The translations under genes and the position numbers were made by a program. Under the pieces are notes generated by a model. It was given only the letters and a program-made list of their open reading frames with translations, searched no databases and was not told the DNA's origin. Positions 60,201-64,000 of a DNA stretch of 64,000 bases are shown here, piece by piece. The DNA is from Pseudomonas cichorii (lineage in GTDB: Bacteria; Pseudomonadota; Gammaproteobacteria; Pseudomonadales; Pseudomonadaceae). Location of the stretch: positions 124,001-188,000 of the forward strand of contig NZ_BLVZ01000011.1 in NCBI RefSeq assembly GCF_015471405.1, written 5' to 3'. Each line of letters opens with the position of its first letter. The first letter of the stretch is position 1.

Positions 60201-60464
60201 ATGGCCCGCGTGACTGTTGAAGACTGCCTGGAACACGTCGATAACCGCTTCGAGCTGGTCATGCTCGCTACCAAGCGTTCGCGTCAGCTCGCTACTGGCG
60301 GCAAGGAGCCCAAGCTGGCTTGGGAAAACGACAAGCCTACCGTCGTCGCTCTGCGTGAAATCGCAGCTGGCCTGATGGACTACTCTGTCATCGCAGAAGC
60401 TGAAATCGTTGAAGATGAACCATTGTTCGCAGCGTTCGAGGACGAGTCCAGCGAGGCCGTCTAA
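60201..60464 (+). CDS. rpoZ: DNA-directed RNA polymerase omega subunit
   Basis: An 87-residue subunit that helps assemble RNA polymerase and takes part in ppGpp binding. MARVTVEDCLEHVDNRFELV and MLATKRSRQLATGGKEPKLA are the family core. The start at 60201 has CGAGGAA upstream; longer in-frame sequence has no support. spoT follows 60 bases later, the classical rpoZ-spoT pair. Confidence 0.97.
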   Translation: MARVTVEDCLEHVDNRFELVMLATKRSRQLATGGKEPKLAWENDKPTVVALREIAAGLMDYSVIAEAEIVEDEPLFAAFEDESSEAV

Positions 60465-60524
60465 GCCTATGCCGGGGCGATGTGGTACGACGCAGTGTAA
60501 AAGCCACGAGCAAGGAGTAACGCC

Positions 60525-62630
60525 TTGCCGAGCATAGACGCACTCGCCGACCGCCTTTCGGCCTATCTTGGCAAGGACCAGGTCAATCTGGTCCGCCGAG
60601 CGTATTACTACGCCGAACAAGCCCACGACGGCCAACGCCGTCGTAGCGGCGAAGCTTATGTAACGCATCCGCTTGCGGTTGCGAGCATCCTTGCCGACAT
60701 GCACATGGACCATCAGAGCCTGATGGCCGCGATGCTGCATGACGTGATCGAAGACACCGGTATCGCCAAGGAAGCACTCTGCTTGCAGTTTGGCGAAACC
60801 GTGGCCGAGCTCGTCGACGGGGTCAGCAAGCTGACCCAGATGAACTTCGAGACCAAAGCCGAAGCCCAGGCTGAAAACTTCCAGAAGATGGCCATGGCCA
60901 TGGCACGCGACATTCGCGTGATCCTGGTCAAGCTCGCCGACCGTCTGCACAACATGCGTACGCTGGAAGTCCTGTCCGGCGAGAAGCGCCGCCGCATCGC
61001 CAAGGAAACCCTCGAAATCTATGCCCCGATCGCCAACCGGCTGGGCATGCATAGCGTTCGTATCGAGTTCGAGGACCTGGGTTTCAAGGCCATGTATCCC
61101 ATGCGCTCTTCGCGCATCAACCAGGCGGTCAAGCGCGCCCGGGGCAATCGCAAGGAGCTGGTCAACAAGATCGAAGAGTCCCTGAGCCATTGCCTTGCAG
61201 TGGACGGGATCGAAGGCGAAGTCAGCGGACGCCAGAAACACCTCTATGGCATCTACAAGAAGATGCGCGGCAAGCGTCGCGCCTTCAACGAGATCATGGA
61301 TGTCTACGCATTCCGCATCATCGTCGACAAGGTCGACACCTGCTATCGCGTGCTGGGCGCTGTACACAATCTGTACAAGCCACTGCCCGGTCGCTTCAAG
61401 GATTACATCGCAATTCCCAAAGCCAACGGCTATCAGTCGTTGCACACCACCCTGTTCGGCATGCATGGCGTACCCATCGAAATCCAGATCCGCACCCGCG
61501 AAATGGAAGAGATGGCCAATAACGGCATTGCCGCACACTGGCTGTACAAATCCACCGACGACGAGCAGCCCAAGGGCACCCACGCCCGCGCCCGTCAGTG
61601 GGTCAAAGGTGTACTGGAGATGCAGCAACGTGCTGGCAACTCCCTGGAATTCATCGAGAGCGTGAAGATCGACCTGTTCCCGGACGAGGTCTACGTCTTC
61701 ACGCCAAAAGGCCGGATCATGGAGCTGCCCAAAGGCTCCACGGCAGTGGACTTCGCCTACGCAGTCCACACCGACGTCGGCAACAGCTGTATAGCCTGCC
61801 GGATCAACCGCAGGCTGGCACCGCTTTCCGAACCGCTGCAAAGCGGCTCGACCGTCGAAATCGTCAGCGCACCGGGCGCACGCCCGAACCCTGCATGGCT
61901 CAACTTCGTCGTCACCGGCAAGGCCCGCACCCATATTCGTCACGCCCTGAAGCTGCAACGCCGCTCCGAGTCCATCAGCCTGGGCGAACGCCTGCTGAAC
62001 AAGGTGCTCAACGGCTTCGAGTGTACGCTGGACAAGATCGCGCCCGAGCGCATCCAGCTGGTTCTGACCGAATACCGCGTCGAAGTCCTGGAAGACCTGC
62101 TCGAAGACATCGGCCTGGGCAATCGCATGGCCTATGTGGTCGCCCGCCGCCTGCTGGGTGAAGGCGAACAACTGCCAAGCCCGGAAGGCCCGCTGGCGAT
62201 TCGCGGGACCGAAGGCCTGGTGCTCAGTTATGCCAAGTGCTGCACGCCGATCCCTGGCGACCCGATTGTCGGGCACCTGTCCGCAGGCAAGGGCATGGTT
62301 GTACACCTGGACAACTGCCGCAATATCAGTGAAATCCGCCACAACGCGGAAAAATGCATCCAGCTGTCCTGGGCCAAGGACGTCACTGGCGAATTCAATG
62401 TCGAGTTGCGTGTGGAGCTGGAACACCAGCGCGGCCTGATTGCCCTGCTGGCCAGCAGCGTCAACGCCGCCGACGGCAACATCGAAAAGATCAGCATGGA
62501 CGAACGCGATGGCCGTATCAGCGTGGTCCAACTGGTCGTCAGCGTTCACGACCGCGTGCACCTGGCTCGCGTGATCAAGAAACTACGCGCCCTGACCGGG
62601 GTGACACGTATCACCCGCATGCGCGCATAG
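60525..62630 (+). CDS. spoT: Bifunctional (p)ppGpp synthase/hydrolase
   Basis: A 701-residue RelA/SpoT homologue. In order: HD hydrolase domain (about 20-180; HDVIEDT at 65-72 retains the metal ligands), synthetase domain (about 240-350; VYAFRIIVDKVDTCYRVLGA and KDYIAIPKANGYQSLHT), TGS (about 385-450; VFTPKGRIMELPKGSTAVDF), zinc/helical region with CCTPIPGD, and ACT (about 625-700). It keeps the hydrolase motif, so it should both make and degrade (p)ppGpp. TTG is the start codon, with AAGGAG seven bases upstream. ridA follows 24 bases later. Confidence 0.97.
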   Translation: MPSIDALADRLSAYLGKDQVNLVRRAYYYAEQAHDGQRRRSGEAYVTHPLAVASILADMHMDHQSLMAAMLHDVIEDTGIAKEALCLQFGETVAELVDGVSKLTQMNFETKAEAQAENFQKMAMAMARDIRVILVKLADRLHNMRTLEVLSGEKRRRIAKETLEIYAPIANRLGMHSVRIEFEDLGFKAMYPMRSSRINQAVKRARGNRKELVNKIEESLSHCLAVDGIEGEVSGRQKHLYGIYKKMRGKRRAFNEIMDVYAFRIIVDKVDTCYRVLGAVHNLYKPLPGRFKDYIAIPKANGYQSLHTTLFGMHGVPIEIQIRTREMEEMANNGIAAHWLYKSTDDEQPKGTHARARQWVKGVLEMQQRAGNSLEFIESVKIDLFPDEVYVFTPKGRIMELPKGSTAVDFAYAVHTDVGNSCIACRINRRLAPLSEPLQSGSTVEIVSAPGARPNPAWLNFVVTGKARTHIRHALKLQRRSESISLGERLLNKVLNGFECTLDKIAPERIQLVLTEYRVEVLEDLLEDIGLGNRMAYVVARRLLGEGEQLPSPEGPLAIRGTEGLVLSYAKCCTPIPGDPIVGHLSAGKGMVVHLDNCRNISEIRHNAEKCIQLSWAKDVTGEFNVELRVELEHQRGLIALLASSVNAADGNIEKISMDERDGRISVVQLVVSVHDRVHLARVIKKLRALTGVTRITRMRA

Positions 62631-62654
62631 CCAACCCATCATCAGGAGTTCTTC

Positions 62655-63035
62655 ATGACCAAGACTGTCATCACCAGCGACAAGGCACCTGCGGCCATCG
62701 GTACTTACTCCCAGGCGATCAAGGCTGGCAATACCGTCTACATGTCCGGACAGATCCCGCTGGACCCGAAAAGCATGGAACTGGTCGAAGGCATCGAAGC
62801 CCAGATCGTTCAGGTCTTCGAGAACCTCAAGTCTGTCGCTGAAGCAGCGGGTGGCTCCTTCAAGGACATCGTCAAGCTGAACATCTTCCTGACCGATCTG
62901 GGCCACTTCGCCAAGGTCAACGAGATCATGGGCAAATACTTCGAGCAGCCTTACCCGGCCCGTGCAGCCATCGGCGTTGCCGCACTGCCACGTGGCGCTC
63001 AGGTCGAAATGGACGCGATTCTCGTCATCGAATAA
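62655..63035 (+). CDS. ridA: 2-iminobutanoate/2-iminopropanoate deaminase
   Basis: A 126-residue canonical RidA that hydrolyses 2-aminoacrylate-derived enamines and imines, protecting PLP enzymes. MTKTVITSDKAPAAIGTYSQ at the start, GNTVYMSGQIPLDP, and the substrate-binding PARAAIGVAALPRGAQVEMD with the conserved Arg and Glu are complete. AGGAG precedes the ATG. The spoT-ridA order is standard in Pseudomonas. Compare the divergent dad-operon copy at 213-566. Confidence 0.97.
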   Translation: MTKTVITSDKAPAAIGTYSQAIKAGNTVYMSGQIPLDPKSMELVEGIEAQIVQVFENLKSVAEAAGGSFKDIVKLNIFLTDLGHFAKVNEIMGKYFEQPYPARAAIGVAALPRGAQVEMDAILVIE

Positions 63036-63091
63036 ATCATTCCAGCGGGGCGCCAGCCGCTCCGCTTCCCCTGCAAAGGAAGGACTCCGCT

Positions 63092-63829
63092 ATGCGCTCC
63101 GCGCTCGCCATCTCACTGCTGGCTGCCATCCTGACTGGCTGCGCCAGCCACGCCGACCGCAACCCTGACGGTACCTGGATCAATCAGAACGCCATCGACG
63201 CTGCCGTCAAAGGCGGCAACCTGCGCGAAGCACTGCTTGCCAACGGCCCGAACCTGGAATGGCAGGTGAACACCAAGGCCAATCAGGCCATCTATTCCAA
63301 TGGTTTCGAGCTGGGCGAAGGCAAGATTGCCAGCGCTGCCGACGGCAAGCTGCACATCGACTTCTACGGCAACTTCTCTGAAGACCTGACCGTCAAGGGC
63401 GACCAGTTGATCCAGGCTGCCAGCGAATCAGGTCCGGAGCAGCATTTCGAGAAGCCCGAAAACCCGGCCCCGGAAGGCGCACCTTCTGGCAGCAGCTTTG
63501 AAAAAGCCCTGTACGGCGCTTACATGGGCGGCAAATGGACCATCGTCAGTGGCGATGGCCAAGGCAGCACCGTGCAGTTCCTGCCGGACGGCAGCGTGCA
63601 GGGTCTTCCCGAAAATGACCGCTACGCCCTGTGTCTGGCGGGCGATTGCGCAGCCATGAGCGGCGAATTCGACAGCATGTGGCTGGAAAAGAACGAACAA
63701 GGCAACCCGTGGATCTTTGCCCGCAAAGGCAAGCAACTGGAAATATTCCAGGCACTCAACACGGCTGGCGCTGGCGAGATGCCTCAACTGCGCCCAGGCC
63801 AGCGTCACTGGCTGCTCGAACAGCAGTGA
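63092..63829 (+). CDS. Putative outer-membrane lipoprotein of unknown function
   Basis: A 245-residue protein with a lipoprotein signal peptide; the lipobox LTGC puts the lipidated cysteine at residue 17, and the next residues (ASHADRNP) do not contain the inner-membrane retention Asp at +2. The mature part has no recognised domain; it is hydrophilic, with an acidic proline-rich linker (EKPENPAPEGAPSG) near 130 that separates two beta-rich halves. It is 56 bases downstream of ridA and may be the last gene of that transcript. Confidence 0.75.
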   Translation: MRSALAISLLAAILTGCASHADRNPDGTWINQNAIDAAVKGGNLREALLANGPNLEWQVNTKANQAIYSNGFELGEGKIASAADGKLHIDFYGNFSEDLTVKGDQLIQAASESGPEQHFEKPENPAPEGAPSGSSFEKALYGAYMGGKWTIVSGDGQGSTVQFLPDGSVQGLPENDRYALCLAGDCAAMSGEFDSMWLEKNEQGNPWIFARKGKQLEIFQALNTAGAGEMPQLRPGQRHWLLEQQ

Positions 63830-63843
63830 TGCATCCGTGAAGA

Positions 63844-63873
63844 CGGGCCTGCTCATCACGATGATCAGGCCCG
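63844..63873. terminator. Hairpin between the lipoprotein gene and the convergent SDR gene
   Basis: GGGCCTGCTCATC pairs with GATGATCAGGCCC with one mismatch and a short loop. It lies 15 bases after the lipoprotein stop; no T run is present. Confidence 0.55.
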
Positions 63874-63880
63874 CCTCGCA

Positions 63881-64000
63881 TTACCCGAGCAACGCCGCAT
63901 ACCCCGCACGATAATCCGTATACTTCGGCGCCCAACCCAGCGCCCGCGCTCTGGCATTGCTGCATCGCTTGCTGCCCACGCGCTGCACGCTGACATCTTC
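63881..64000 (-). CDS. SDR-family NAD(P)-dependent epimerase/dehydratase (C-terminal end)
   Basis: The last 39 codons of a gene that enters from the right edge, ending SNARARALGWAPKYTDYRAG then YAALLG and TAA. The SKRCSN-A-R-A-x-x-L-GW-PKY-DYR-GY-ALL ending is typical of a group of atypical SDR proteins (YeeZ-like) in Pseudomonas. The cofactor motif lies outside the window, so activity cannot be judged. Confidence 0.65.
   Translation of the reverse strand, partial: EDVSVQRVGSKRCSNARARALGWAPKYTDYRAGYAALLG

Noticed and set aside
60186..62561. A very long antisense open frame (about 790 codons) across rpoZ and spoT
   Set aside because: It lies entirely opposite well-supported genes, lacks a ribosome site and family features, and is what GC-rich third codon positions produce. 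The same applies to long antisense frames over dadA (532-1869), algC (17824-18993) and the chemoreceptors.
1..64000. CRISPR arrays, tRNA or rRNA genes, insertion sequences, prophage genes
   Set aside because: I looked for regularly spaced direct repeats, cloverleaf-type ends, and transposase or integrase motifs (DDE, tyrosine recombinase) and saw none.

Overview
The window is chromosomal DNA of a fluorescent Pseudomonas, most likely from the P. syringae group. The evidence is the gene content and order (dadX-ridA-dadA-lrp, rpmB-rpmG, radC, coaBC-dut-algC-argB, pyrE/crc, rph, yicC, gmk-rpoZ-spoT-ridA), a uronate dehydrogenase operon of the type known from P. syringae, D-rhamnose O-antigen genes, and a dispersed inverted repeat with the core GGAGCGAATTCATTCGCGAA. 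From memory, the housekeeping genes follow the order of the PA5302-PA5339 region of P. aeruginosa PAO1. There crc, a DUF4870 gene and rph are neighbours. Here about 33 kb of other genes lies between crc and the DUF4870 gene, and this is the accessory part of the window.

Region by region. 1-11.4 kb: D-alanine catabolism (dadX partial, RidA-like, dadA, divergent lrp), a YkgJ-type cysteine-cluster protein, polyamine catabolism (PauB/PuuB-like oxidoreductase and a PuuC/KauB-like aldehyde dehydrogenase), a MocR regulator opposite a DUF1127 gene, a phospholipase-D lipoprotein, an MFS transporter, a cupin and an I78-like small protein. 11.4-20 kb: rpmG/rpmB, a dipeptide-binding protein, radC, coaBC, dut, a long algC and argB. 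20-22 kb: a small accessory patch with a putative aspzincin (M35-like) metallopeptidase and a DUF3077-type small gene preceded by an elaborate folded leader. 22-24 kb: a DUF4124 protein, pyrE, crc.

24-57 kb: gmd and rmd (GDP-D-rhamnose) convergent; a soluble PAS-PAS chemoreceptor; mltA; a RES-Xre toxin-antitoxin pair; a response regulator with a CheX-like domain plus a PAS protein; a stand-alone aroA; an ECF sigma/ChrR-type anti-sigma pair with a near-consensus autoregulatory promoter; a secreted orphan; a uronate operon (udh, SMP-30 lactonase, TRAP transporter) with a GntR-type operator; a phosphatase-fold protein with altered metal motifs; O-antigen export and assembly genes (GT2, wzm, wzt and a 1457-residue multidomain protein); two paralogous unknown proteins; and three chemoreceptors. 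57-64 kb: DUF4870, rph, yicC, gmk, rpoZ, spoT, ridA, a lipoprotein and the end of an SDR-family gene.

The genes form functional units: dad genes turn L-Ala to D-Ala to pyruvate under Lrp-type control; the udh operon imports and oxidises hexuronates; gmd/rmd make the donor sugar for the polymer that wzm/wzt export and the large fusion protein probably builds or caps. No tRNA, rRNA, CRISPR array or transposase was seen. Domain calls rest on motifs read by eye, and no database search was run.
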